Below, one piece after another: positions 28,290 through 36,591 of a stretch of DNA of 64,000 bases. Numbering within the stretch: position 1 is the first letter of the stretch; each line of letters begins with the position of its first letter. The stretch is from Bernardetia sp. ABR2-2B (GTDB taxonomy: Bacteria > Bacteroidota > Bacteroidia > Cytophagales > Bernardetiaceae), in assembly GCF_037126435.1 (NCBI RefSeq), contig NZ_CP147020.1, forward strand, positions 3,080,001-3,144,000, read 5' to 3'. The translations under genes were made by a program, and so were the position numbers. Below the pieces are notes generated by a model that was not told the origin of the DNA, made no database searches, and saw only the letters and a program-made list of their open reading frames with translations.

Positions 28290-28718
28290 TTATTTTTTGC
28301 TATTTTGAATGTGTGTGATAAAGCTTTCATCACATGATTTTATAGTCAAAAATTCAAAATTAATAATAAAAAGATGTTTTAAGCCATTTTGAATCAAGAT
28401 ATTTTCTTTTGATTGTTCCATCAACTCAGTTATTAAAAGTGTATTTGGAATAGATTTATCGAACTGATAGATAATCAAACTTTTTGTATTTAATTCAATT
28501 ATTTCTTTAAGAGTCACTAAATCTACTTTTAAATCCAAACTCATATTTCGAACAGAAATATCTTTTAAAATTTGACTTGTTGGAAGTTTCAAATCTGTTT
28601 TCCACCAAGAAATATAAGAATATGGACTGAAATTACTGATAAAAATATAATTCAAACTTTTATCAATAAGCTTCCAAATATCTTCATTAGAATCAATTTC
28701 TATTGTTATTTCATGCAT
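28290..28718 (-). CDS. Hypothetical protein downstream of asnS
   Basis: A 142-residue soluble, Ile/Leu-rich protein without signal or membrane segment. It begins MHEITIEIDSNEDIWKLIDK and shows alternating helices and strands, but no domain I recognise. It starts 2 bp after the stop of the asparaginyl-tRNA synthetase gene on the same strand, so co-transcription and perhaps translational coupling are likely. Its codon use and AT content look like the neighbours. Function cannot be assigned. Confidence 0.55.
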   Translation of the reverse strand: MHEITIEIDSNEDIWKLIDKSLNYIFISNFSPYSYISWWKTDLKLPTSQILKDISVRNMSLDLKVDLVTLKEIIELNTKSLIIYQFDKSIPNTLLITELMEQSKENILIQNGLKHLFIINFEFLTIKSCDESFITHIQNSKK

Positions 28719-28720
28719 TC

Positions 28721-30190
28721 CTAAAACTCAGCATTTTTAGGAGTACGAGGAAAAGGAATTACATCTCTAATATTTCCCATTCCAGTAATAAAGAGTATCA
28801 AACGCTCAAAACCAAGTCCGAAACCAGAGTGTTCGACTGTCCCAAACTTACGAGTATCCAAATACCACCAAAGCTCTTCTGTAATTCCCATTTCGTCAGT
28901 ACGTGCTTGTAATCTATCCAAACGCTCTTCACGCTGCGAACCTCCTACAATCTCTCCAATACCTGGGAAAAGTACATCCATTGCTGCTACGGTTTCTTTG
29001 CCTTCTTCTTCTCCATCATTTTGGCGCATATAAAATGCCTTGATGTCTTTTGGATAGTTGTAGAGAATAACTGGTGTTTTGAAATGCTTTTCTACTAAGA
29101 AACGTTCGTGTTCGGATTGTAAATCTACTCCCCACTTTACATCATATTGGAATTTTCCTTTTTTGTAATGCTTAGAGCCAAGCAAAACATCAATTGCTTC
29201 TGTATAAGTAACTCGCTTGAAGTCGTTTGCCAAAACAAATTCTAATTTTTCAATCAGACCCATTTCTGCACGTTCTGTTTTTTTCTTCATTGAGTTTTCT
29301 TTATTGAACTTTGCATCTAAAAACTCAATTTCTTCTCTATAATTGTCTAAAGCATATTTGATAAGATATTTCAAAAAATCTTCTACTAAATCCATATTAT
29401 CTTTCAAATCATAGAAAGCCATCTCAGGTTCTACCATCCAAAATTCTGCTAAATGACGAGCCGTATTTGAGTTTTCGGCTCTAAAAGTAGGACCAAATGT
29501 ATAAACTCTTCCTAATCCTAAAGCTCCAAGTTCAGCTTCCAGTTGTCCAGAAACAGTAAGGTTAGTAGGTTGTCCGAAAAAATCTTCTTTATTATCTATT
29601 TTTCCCTTGTGGTCGCCTTCTGTAATTTTAGGAATTGAATCAAAATCATCAATATCAAAATTAGTTACTCTAAAACTTTCTCCTGCGCCTTCTGCATCTG
29701 ATGCTGTAAGTATTGGAGAATGCCAGTAATAAAAACGACGTTCGTTGAAATAATTATGAATAGCATAAGAAAGTGCATGACGCAAACGGAAAATTGCACC
29801 AAAAGTAGTAGTACGACTTCTAAGATGTGCATTTTCTCTCAAAAACTCCATCGAATGTGCCTTTGGTTGAATCGGATATTTTTCGGCATCAGCATCACCC
29901 AAAATCTCAATTTTATCAGCCACAATTTCTACGCTCTGACCTTTTCCTTTAGATTCTACTAAAGTTCCTGTAACCGAAACGGCAGCACCTACATTAAAAC
30001 GCTTTCTAATATTTTCATCAAACTTTTCAGCATCAGCCACTACTTGAATATTCTGAAGGCTAGAACCGTCATTAAGTCCTAAAAAACGAACATACGCATT
30101 TCCACGTTCTCCACGAATCCATCCTTTTGTATGTACAGGTTGGTCAAACTCTTTTGAGTCTAATAGCTCTTTTATATCTTGTCTTTTCAT
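28721..30190 (-). CDS. asnS: Asparagine--tRNA ligase
   Basis: A 489-residue class IIb aminoacyl-tRNA synthetase that charges tRNA-Asn. An N-terminal OB-fold anticodon-binding domain (GWIRGERGNAYVRFLGLNDGS at about residues 23-43) leads to motif 1 near residue 150, motif 2 with FRAENSNTARHLAEFWMVEPE near 240-260, and motif 3 with GFGLGFERLILFITGMGNIRD near the C-terminus. FNERRFYYWHSPILTASDAEGAGE matches AsnRS rather than AspRS. The final FPRTP is typical. A nested-palindrome element lies right upstream at 30208-30340. Confidence 0.95.
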   Translation of the reverse strand: MKRQDIKELLDSKEFDQPVHTKGWIRGERGNAYVRFLGLNDGSSLQNIQVVADAEKFDENIRKRFNVGAAVSVTGTLVESKGKGQSVEIVADKIEILGDADAEKYPIQPKAHSMEFLRENAHLRSRTTTFGAIFRLRHALSYAIHNYFNERRFYYWHSPILTASDAEGAGESFRVTNFDIDDFDSIPKITEGDHKGKIDNKEDFFGQPTNLTVSGQLEAELGALGLGRVYTFGPTFRAENSNTARHLAEFWMVEPEMAFYDLKDNMDLVEDFLKYLIKYALDNYREEIEFLDAKFNKENSMKKKTERAEMGLIEKLEFVLANDFKRVTYTEAIDVLLGSKHYKKGKFQYDVKWGVDLQSEHERFLVEKHFKTPVILYNYPKDIKAFYMRQNDGEEEGKETVAAMDVLFPGIGEIVGGSQREERLDRLQARTDEMGITEELWWYLDTRKFGTVEHSGFGLGFERLILFITGMGNIRDVIPFPRTPKNAEF

Positions 30191-30207
30191 AATTTAATGA
30201 TTTTGTT

Positions 30208-30340
30208 CGCTCGTGAGGACACGAGCAACGGCAGTTTTTTGATGTTGTATCTCATCAAACTAAGTTGCTTTTCTGTATTCTCTCTAAAAATGATTTGTTA
30301 GAATAAAATGACTTTACAGTTGCTCGTGTCCTCACGAGCT
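30208..30340. repeat. Nested-palindrome element, copy 2
   Basis: The left arm CGCTCGTGAGGACACGAGC at 30208-30226 and the right arm GCTCGTGTCCTCACGAGC at 30322-30339 are inverted copies, with a roughly 95-bp AT-rich core. Each arm is itself palindromic. The arms are almost identical to those of 20791-20915 and the cores share AAAATGATTT. This accounts for much of the 389-bp gap before trkH. Confidence 0.8.
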
Positions 30341-30544
30341 ACACTAATAAAAATCAATACAAAACAACATCATTTTTTTGAGAATTTAAAATTGGAACAC
30401 AAAATAATAGTTGTAAGGTTCATTTTTTTATGAAAATAGAGATAATCAACTGCTTTTCAAGTTCGTTTAATTATTTTTTTGGCAAAAAAATTTGTTTCTT
30501 TGAACTAAAATTCAATTTGCATTCGTATAAAAAATAGTAAGTTC

Positions 30545-30552
30545 TATTTTTG
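30545..30552 (+). promoter_or_regulatory. Minus-7 box of trkH
   Basis: TATTTTTG fits TAnnTTTG and would start the mRNA about 20 bp before the TTG start codon at 30580. A TTTG occurs upstream at 30516-30519, with slightly long spacing of about 25 bp. Confidence 0.45.
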
Positions 30553-30579
30553 CCAACAAAGTAAAATTGTAAATACTAC

Positions 30580-32454
30580 TTGAAGAATTTTAAAACTCGC
30601 TTTTCTACTTATAGAAATACTTTTCGGGAACAGTTTCAAAACCATGTGTTTGAAAGCCGTGACAGAATTTTATTATTGATAAAAACACTTTCAGTAATCT
30701 GTTCGGCTATTGCGCTTGGGTTTTTGGTGTATCGTTATGGTTTTTATGTAGATGCTCCGATTGAGCGTGTTATTTTCGGAACGCTTGATGTTATCTTTTT
30801 TGCATTTGCAATCTTTTTTGTTTTTCGTGTAATTTATGATTCTCATTGGATTGATTTTTTGCGTCGAAATTGGTTTGAGGCTCTTTTGATAGCTTTTGTG
30901 ATTTTTTGTGGGACATTAAACTATATCCTTAACTTTAGGATAACCTACTACTATTTTGAGCTTTTAGGCTTTACCAATCCAGAATTATCAAACCAACATT
31001 TTTTATCTATCTATATGCTTTTGATGATAGGTTTGGATTTGACACGAATTACTACGCTTCTTTCAGAAATTAGTTATAAACCTGCCACAACCTTCTTACT
31101 TAGTTTTGTTCTTCTTATTTTGATGGGAGCGGGAATGCTAATGTTACCTACCATGACCCCTGGTAAAACAAGTATGGATTTGATTGATGCTATTTTTACT
31201 TCTACAAGTGCTTCTTGTGTTACTGGACTTATTGTGGTGGATACAGCAACTGCTTTTACGCTCAAAGGACAGATTGTAATCCTTGTTTTGATACAACTTG
31301 GAGGAATTGGAATGGTTTCTTTTGCTACCTTTTTTGCAAGTTTTCTGACACAGGGAGTAGGAATAAAACACCAATCTATCATTCAAGATTATTTGAGTAG
31401 TGAATCACTTGTTTCGGCTACAAAGCTTCTGCGTAAAGTCGTTTTGATTACTCTTTTTATAGAGTTTTTGGGTACAATCGGTATTTATTATGCGTGGGAC
31501 GAAGAGCTTTGGGAGCAAAGTCAGCAATTTGAAGATGTAGGAGAGAAAATATTTTTTTCCTTTTTTCACTCTGTTTCTGCATTCTGTAATGGTGGTTTTA
31601 GCTTGTTTTCTGGAGGTATGGCAGATACAAATTACAAGATTGATAGAATGTATAATTTGCATTTTATTATTGTTTGGATTGTCATTTTGGGAGGACTTGG
31701 TTATACCACGATTGAAGATATTTTTTCATTCAAAAGCATCAAAGAACGCTTTATAAGACCTTGGAAACAATGGAATGTAGTAACTAAAATTAATGTTTAT
31801 ACTACTTTTACACTTCTTGCTATTGGTACAATCGGATTTCTTTTATTAGAAATAGAAAAGCTGACAGACAGAACAATTATTCAAGCCTTTGTAACGGCAC
31901 TTTTCCAGTCTATGACAACGAGAACAGCAGGTTTTAATACAATGGATTTTGAAGCTCTCAATCCTGCTACCATTATGATGTGTTTGGTTTTGATGTTTAT
32001 TGGTGCTTCTTCGGGTTCGACGGCTGGTGGTATCAAAATAACTACTTTTGTACTTGTTTTTGTAGCTGCTGTGGCTAATATTAGAAGACAAGAACGTATC
32101 GTAATTGCTAACCGAACGATTCCAGATGAGCTTATTAGAAAGGCGTTTTCCATCTTTATTTTTGCGATTGCTTATAATATTTTGGCAATTTTTCTCTTGC
32201 TTTTGGTACAAGAACCCTCCTCCCCTAATGATACAAAATTTATTCTAAAGATTATTTTCGAACAGGTTTCAGCCTTCGCTACTGTCGGAATTAGTATGAA
32301 TCTAACAGGTGAACTTTCTTTTTGGGGAAAAGTAATTATTATTGCTTCTATGTACCTAGGTCGTGTCGGAACACTTACTCTTGCCCTTGCACTTAGTAAT
32401 GCTGTGGTTACCAACTCTTATCGCCATCCGAATGCTCACGTAATGGTGGGTTAA
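30580..32454 (+). CDS. TrkH/KtrB-family potassium uptake protein
   Basis: A 624-residue inner-membrane channel subunit. Start is TTG at 30580, giving the MKNFKTRFST beginning; no usable ATG lies near it and the promoter box just upstream supports it. The four pore-loop units of the TrkH/KtrB family are visible, for example SASCVTGLIVVD near 208-219, SVSAFCNGGFSLFSGG near 332-347, TRTAGFNTMDF near 446-456 and VSAFATVGISMN near 565-576, each with the selectivity Gly. The protein imports K+ with a TrkA/KtrA-type regulator, which is not in the window. It is followed after 12 bp by a RING-like membrane protein gene. Confidence 0.9.
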   Translation: MKNFKTRFSTYRNTFREQFQNHVFESRDRILLLIKTLSVICSAIALGFLVYRYGFYVDAPIERVIFGTLDVIFFAFAIFFVFRVIYDSHWIDFLRRNWFEALLIAFVIFCGTLNYILNFRITYYYFELLGFTNPELSNQHFLSIYMLLMIGLDLTRITTLLSEISYKPATTFLLSFVLLILMGAGMLMLPTMTPGKTSMDLIDAIFTSTSASCVTGLIVVDTATAFTLKGQIVILVLIQLGGIGMVSFATFFASFLTQGVGIKHQSIIQDYLSSESLVSATKLLRKVVLITLFIEFLGTIGIYYAWDEELWEQSQQFEDVGEKIFFSFFHSVSAFCNGGFSLFSGGMADTNYKIDRMYNLHFIIVWIVILGGLGYTTIEDIFSFKSIKERFIRPWKQWNVVTKINVYTTFTLLAIGTIGFLLLEIEKLTDRTIIQAFVTALFQSMTTRTAGFNTMDFEALNPATIMMCLVLMFIGASSGSTAGGIKITTFVLVFVAAVANIRRQERIVIANRTIPDELIRKAFSIFIFAIAYNILAIFLLLLVQEPSSPNDTKFILKIIFEQVSAFATVGISMNLTGELSFWGKVIIIASMYLGRVGTLTLALALSNAVVTNSYRHPNAHVMVG

Positions 32455-32466
32455 AATCAAAAAAAA

Positions 32467-33264
32467 ATGCTTCATACTCATTATTTAGATACAAATTCTC
32501 ATTCAGATTTCTTAAAACAAGAGCGTATTGACCCCATCACAGGTGAAAAAATAGAAGAAGGGCATACCATTGTGATTTGTGCTGCTTGTAAGTCTGCTTT
32601 TTTTGTAGAAAGTTGGGAGTATTTGGGAAATGAACATTGTAATCAAGAAGAAACGCTTTCTGAAATTCCTACTGTTAAATCTTTACAGTTGGTCGCAAAA
32701 CCTTTAGAGTATTTGCCTTTTTTGTTTAGAAAGGGAAGCTATTTTGCTAAGGAAGGCAAGGAAGGAAATTGGGAGCTTATCAAAAACTCAATAATATTTA
32801 TTTTGGGAGGACTTATTTCTACTTTTCTATTAATCTTCTTTGTGATTTTAATAGGAGTTAAAACCTCACCTATTTATGGTGTTATTTTTCTAGGAGTAGT
32901 ATTGAGCCTTGTTGGTATAATCGTAAACTTATATCGTAACAAAAAATCTTTTATAGGTAAAGATAATCCTAAAAAAGCAACCTATGTAGCTCTTGATTTA
33001 AAAAACCAGTCTATAAACTACAAGAAAAAAGACAGGAAAAATATAATTAATTTTGCTCAAGTCAGAGTCTTAAAGTATTCTCTTAAATATATTTCTTCTC
33101 AAATTTGTCGTAAAGAAGATAGTTATATTCTGTCACTAGAAATTAATACTAAACAATATCAAAAAATAAGGTTTCATACTATTTTACATAAAAATGAAAT
33201 TCCACACTGGAGTAAATTTTTAGAAGAATTACCTTATACTATTCCTGTATTAAATCAGAAATGA
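32467..33264 (+). CDS. Membrane protein with degenerate RING-like N-terminus
   Basis: A 265-residue protein. Residues 21-60 read DPITGEKIEEGHTIVICAACKSAFFVESWEYLGNEHC and have the spacing of a prokaryotic RING-like treble clef: a turn replacing the first Cys pair by D-P-I-T, then CxxC, then a Trp-containing helix and a last Cys. Two close hydrophobic segments follow (about residues 108-130 and 135-158). The C-terminal half is basic and beta-rich, without a known motif. It begins 12 bp after trkH and probably shares its transcript. A role in regulating the transporter is speculation. Confidence 0.55.
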   Translation: MLHTHYLDTNSHSDFLKQERIDPITGEKIEEGHTIVICAACKSAFFVESWEYLGNEHCNQEETLSEIPTVKSLQLVAKPLEYLPFLFRKGSYFAKEGKEGNWELIKNSIIFILGGLISTFLLIFFVILIGVKTSPIYGVIFLGVVLSLVGIIVNLYRNKKSFIGKDNPKKATYVALDLKNQSINYKKKDRKNIINFAQVRVLKYSLKYISSQICRKEDSYILSLEINTKQYQKIRFHTILHKNEIPHWSKFLEELPYTIPVLNQK

Positions 33265-33289
33265 TTGCAGGTTCTTTTATTCTTCCTTA

Positions 33290-33450
33290 GAAGTTGTTTA
33301 AGAATAGAAAACTATGTTTTCAAAATGAGTTTTTTATAGCAAATAGGTCAGTCCCAAAGGGCAGACCGTCTACTAAGGTTGCAAGTATCAACTGCAAAAC
33401 GGTCTGCTCTACGAGACTGACCTATCTAGGAGTAATTCTTAAACAGCTTC
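33290..33450. mobile_element. MITE-like inverted-repeat element
   Basis: A 161-bp element with terminal inverted repeats GAAGTTGTTTAAGAATA and TAATTCTTAAACAGCTTC (one mismatch in the core), flanked on both sides by TTA (33287-33289 and 33451-33453). Inside, ATAGGTCAGTC pairs with GACTGACCTAT and GCAGACCGT with ACGGTCTGC, so it folds as one long interrupted hairpin. No coding capacity for a transposase is present. The 290-bp gap between the RING-like gene and glyA is largely this element. Confidence 0.7.
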
Positions 33451-33554
33451 TTAGTAAAAATCTGATAAATCAAATCTCTAACTATAAAAACTAGAAATTC
33501 AACTTATCAAATTTTTATTCATTTCTGACTTGAATCTAACTGATACATGTATTG

Positions 33555-34844
33555 TTATACACTCATTTCTAATTCTTTATACAAAGGAAAGTCTTTCATC
33601 CAGTTATTTATTTCTGCACGAACATCAGCAATTATATTCTCATCGTCTGCATTCATCAATACTTTATCTATCAATTCTACAATACGCTCCATATCGCTTT
33701 CCATCATTCCACGAGTAGTAATGGCAGCCGTTCCTACACGCATTCCAGAAGTAACAAAAGGAGATTTGTCATCAAAAGGAACCATGTTTTTATTGAGCGT
33801 AATATCAGCTTTTACGAGTGTATTTTCAGCTTTCTTTCCTGTAATATTTTTATTACGAAGGTCAATAAGCATCAAATGATTGTCTGTTCCTCCAGAAATA
33901 ATTTTATAATCTCTAGCCACAAATGCCTTTGCCATCGCTTGTGCATTTTTTGCAACTTGTTTGATATACGTTTTAAATTCTGGCTTGAGAGCTTCTCCAA
34001 ATGCGATTGCTTTTCCTGCAATGACATGCTCCAAAGGACCTCCTTGTGTACCAGGGAAAACACCTGAATCTAATAAAGAAGACATCATTCTTGTTTCTCC
34101 TTTTGGAGTTTTGATACCAAATGGATTTTCAAAGTCTTTACCCATCATAATAATTCCACCTCTTGCGCCACGCAATGTTTTATGAGTAGTAGAAGTTACG
34201 ATATGACAATGTGGCAACGGGTTATCCAAAATACCACCTGCAATAAGTCCAGCAGGGTGAGCAATGTCAGCTAATAAAAGCGCACCAACACTGTCAGCAA
34301 TTTTACGCAAACGAGCATAATCCCACTCACGAGAATAGGCAGAAGCACCACAAATTAATAATTTTGGCTGAACTTCTTTTGCCTTTTCTTCTACTTTATC
34401 CCAATCAATAAGACCAGTCTCTTTTTCTACACCATAAAAATGAGGTTCGTACAATTTCCCTGAAAAATTAACTATTGAACCGTGTGTAAGGTGTCCACCA
34501 TGTGAAAGGTCAAAACCTAAAATCTTGTCTCCAGCATTCAAGACAGCTAACATAACGGCTGCATTTGCTTGTGCGCCAGAGTGTGGCTGTACATTTGCCC
34601 ATTTTGCACCGAAGAGTTCTTTCAAACGATCAATAGCTAATTGTTCTACTTTATCTACTACTTCACAGCCACCGTAATATCTTTTATTTGGTAATCCTTC
34701 GGCATATTTATTTGTCAAAACACTTCCCATTGCTTCCATTACTTGAGGAGAAACAAAGTTTTCAGAAGCAATTAGTTCGATGCCATGTTCTTGGCGTTGG
34801 CGTTCTTGTTCTATTAAATCAAAAATTTGAGTATCTCGTTGCAT
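33555..34844 (-). CDS. glyA: Serine hydroxymethyltransferase
   Basis: A 429-residue PLP enzyme that interconverts serine and glycine with tetrahydrofolate, the main source of one-carbon units. The PLP lysine is Lys222 in [13 protein letters not shown], and the family blocks [12 protein letters not shown] (23-34), [13 protein letters not shown] (47-59), [14 protein letters not shown] (84-97) and [13 protein letters not shown] (191-203) are intact. The length matches bacterial SHMT. It is a single gene, 290 bp from the plus-strand gene and 66 bp from the LRR gene upstream. No purine or glycine riboswitch is recognised in its upstream gap. Confidence 0.96.
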   Translation of the reverse strand: MQRDTQIFDLIEQERQRQEHGIELIASENFVSPQVMEAMGSVLTNKYAEGLPNKRYYGGCEVVDKVEQLAIDRLKELFGAKWANVQPHSGAQANAAVMLAVLNAGDKILGFDLSHGGHLTHGSIVNFSGKLYEPHFYGVEKETGLIDWDKVEEKAKEVQPKLLICGASAYSREWDYARLRKIADSVGALLLADIAHPAGLIAGGILDNPLPHCHIVTSTTHKTLRGARGGIIMMGKDFENPFGIKTPKGETRMMSSLLDSGVFPGTQGGPLEHVIAGKAIAFGEALKPEFKTYIKQVAKNAQAMAKAFVARDYKIISGGTDNHLMLIDLRNKNITGKKAENTLVKADITLNKNMVPFDDKSPFVTSGMRVGTAAITTRGMMESDMERIVELIDKVLMNADDENIIADVRAEINNWMKDFPLYKELEMSV

Positions 34845-34910
34845 AGTATTTTATTTTAATTCTGAGTTTTAGAAAGCAAAAATTAGGTTTTTCAAAAATA
34901 CGAAATTTTA

Positions 34911-35930
34911 TTAGTATTCGATTTCTGTATTGGGTAGAAGTTCTTGTAGTTTCTTTTTTTCTTCATCACTAGGATAAATATACATAAAACGAAGATACTT
35001 TAACGTTTTTAGCTTTTCAAAATCTTTAGTAATGTGAGGAAAAGGCTGGGTAGGACGAAAGGCAATAGTTATCCTTTCAATATTTTTGAGTTCGAATAAG
35101 AAAGCTGGAAATTCATTAAAACTGGTTTGATGTAACATCAAAGAAGTAAGTGAATTTAAGTTTCCTAATTCTTTTGGAAAAGAATCTATATTATTCAAAG
35201 CCAAGTGTTCTAATTTTGGAAGTTCGCCGATTTCTTTTGGAATAGATTTTAAATATTCTTCTGCTCCTGCACCATAAAATGATAAATTTTTTAAGCTTTC
35301 TAACTTCTTAATATTTGGAGATATATAGGTAATATGGTTTCCCATTATATGTAACCTCTCTAAATTTTTGAGCTCAAATATTATTTCTGGAAGTGTATCA
35401 AACTTATTTCTATCTAAAGAAAGAAGTTCTAGGTTAGTCAGTTGTGCAAATTCTTTTGGTAATGTTCTGATATTTGTTTGCCTAATCGATAGATAATCTA
35501 TGTGAGAAAACTTCCCAATATTTTTTGGAAAAATGGAATCTTCTGAATTACTAATATGAAGGAATTTTTGCTTCGGATCTTCTATAAATTCTTCTTCTAA
35601 TCGTTCTTCTAGGCTTAATGATGCAAATCTGTCTGCCTCTCTCCCACCAGTAAACTTTGAATAGCTAACATATACAAAAAACGAAAGAAACGAAATTATA
35701 AATGTAGGCAGAATAGACTTTTGAAATGTAGATTTGAATTTTCCTCTTTTGATAAAAAAAATAGAAATCAAACAACTAATAATGAGTGAAAGTACAAATA
35801 CAGCTCCTATAACAACTAATGGAAAAATAAATACCGTATCTCTAGATAAATTTCTGCCATAAACACTAAAAATTATCATCAAAATAAAAGCACATAATAG
35901 AGCAAGAGTAAATTTTATAAAGGATTTCAT
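34911..35930 (-). CDS. Leucine-rich-repeat membrane protein
   Basis: A 339-residue protein. Three N-terminal hydrophobic segments (about residues 5-24, 32-58 and 68-88) anchor it, then a linker, then about seven leucine-rich repeats of 22-25 residues from residue 135 to 310, for example LTNLELLSLDRNKFDTLPEI and LKNLERLHIMGNHITYISPNI. Repeats of this LxxLxLxxN type form a curved solenoid for protein contact. Orientation in the membrane is not clear, and no enzymatic domain is attached. It is bounded by glyA and a thioesterase, both on the same strand, with a hairpin on the thioesterase side. Confidence 0.75.
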   Translation of the reverse strand: MKSFIKFTLALLCAFILMIIFSVYGRNLSRDTVFIFPLVVIGAVFVLSLIISCLISIFFIKRGKFKSTFQKSILPTFIISFLSFFVYVSYSKFTGGREADRFASLSLEERLEEEFIEDPKQKFLHISNSEDSIFPKNIGKFSHIDYLSIRQTNIRTLPKEFAQLTNLELLSLDRNKFDTLPEIIFELKNLERLHIMGNHITYISPNIKKLESLKNLSFYGAGAEEYLKSIPKEIGELPKLEHLALNNIDSFPKELGNLNSLTSLMLHQTSFNEFPAFLFELKNIERITIAFRPTQPFPHITKDFEKLKTLKYLRFMYIYPSDEEKKKLQELLPNTEIEY

Positions 35931-35952
35931 AGGTATTGATTAATAATTGTGA

Positions 35953-35980
35953 AAGACCTGTTTTTTTAGGAACAGGTCTT
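35953..35980 (-). terminator. Hairpin between the thioesterase and LRR genes
   Basis: AAGACCTGTT (35953-35962) pairs with AACAGGTCTT (35971-35980). On the minus strand only three T follow, so termination strength is uncertain. Confidence 0.45.
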
Positions 35981-35993
35981 ATTTTTAGAAAAA

Positions 35994-36449
35994 TTATTTC
36001 TCTTCCTTCGCCCAAGCCGATTGCATACCCGAATTTACCATATTTGAAGTAGCACGACTGATAAGCTGACCTGTTTCTGCGTGATGAATTTCTGCCGAAA
36101 AGTTTATCATTGTTTTTCCTTTTCTGACCAAGATAGTTCTTGCAATTACTTTATCTCCTATTTTTGCTTGTCCTAAAAAATCAACCGTTAAGTTTACAGA
36201 TAAATATACGTGAGGAAGGGCAAGTAAAAAGCAAGATGTGCCGATAAGGTCATCCATAATTGCAGAGTGGATTCCACCGTGCAAAATTCCAACTGGATTT
36301 GTCATTTCTTCTCGTACTTCGTATTCCATTTCTAACTCACCTTCATTTGCAGAAATAAGTCTGCCATCTAACCATTGAGAAAAAGGAGGATTTATTGCAC
36401 CTAATTTTTTTCCTTCTTGTGCTTTTACCATTGCCAAAATTGGATTCAT
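35994..36449 (-). CDS. PaaI-family hot-dog thioesterase
   Basis: A 151-residue acyl-CoA thioesterase-like protein. The start at 36449 (MNPILAMVKAQEG) is chosen because the homologous hot-dog domain begins there; 27 further in-frame codons upstream lack conservation character. Motifs: the SQWLDGRL segment, VGILHGGIHSAIMDDLIG near residues 61-78 with the conserved HGG and Asp typical of the PaaI/YdiI group, and the C-terminal KTMINFSAEIH. Such enzymes hydrolyse aryl- or medium-chain acyl-CoA, and the substrate is not set here. A TATTTTTG box lies upstream at 36484-36491 on the minus strand. Confidence 0.8.
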   Translation of the reverse strand: MNPILAMVKAQEGKKLGAINPPFSQWLDGRLISANEGELEMEYEVREEMTNPVGILHGGIHSAIMDDLIGTSCFLLALPHVYLSVNLTVDFLGQAKIGDKVIARTILVRKGKTMINFSAEIHHAETGQLISRATSNMVNSGMQSAWAKEEK

Positions 36450-36541
36450 AATTTTATTTTTTAAGTTTGGTTTCTGTTTGTTACAAAAATACTGTTTTTT
36501 TATAGACATTGATAAAATAGTAGTATTCAAATCAAAAACTG

Positions 36542-36549
36542 TATTTTTG
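36542..36549 (+). promoter_or_regulatory. Minus-7 box upstream of the chromate transporter gene
   Basis: TATTTTTG matches TAnnTTTG 43 bp before the GTG start. A minus-33 partner is not evident. Confidence 0.4.
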
Positions 36550-36591
36550 TCAGAAATTAGTATTGATTATTTTTTATAGACGTAGCTGAAC

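Noticed and set aside
32172-32414. Antisense frames inside trkH
   Set aside because: They mirror the strongly hydrophobic trkH coding sequence and have no own start signal or motif.
33290-33450. Interpretation of the 161-bp element as a CRISPR or riboswitch
   Set aside because: There is one copy only, no spaced repeats, and the flanking TTA with terminal repeats fits a MITE-like element better.
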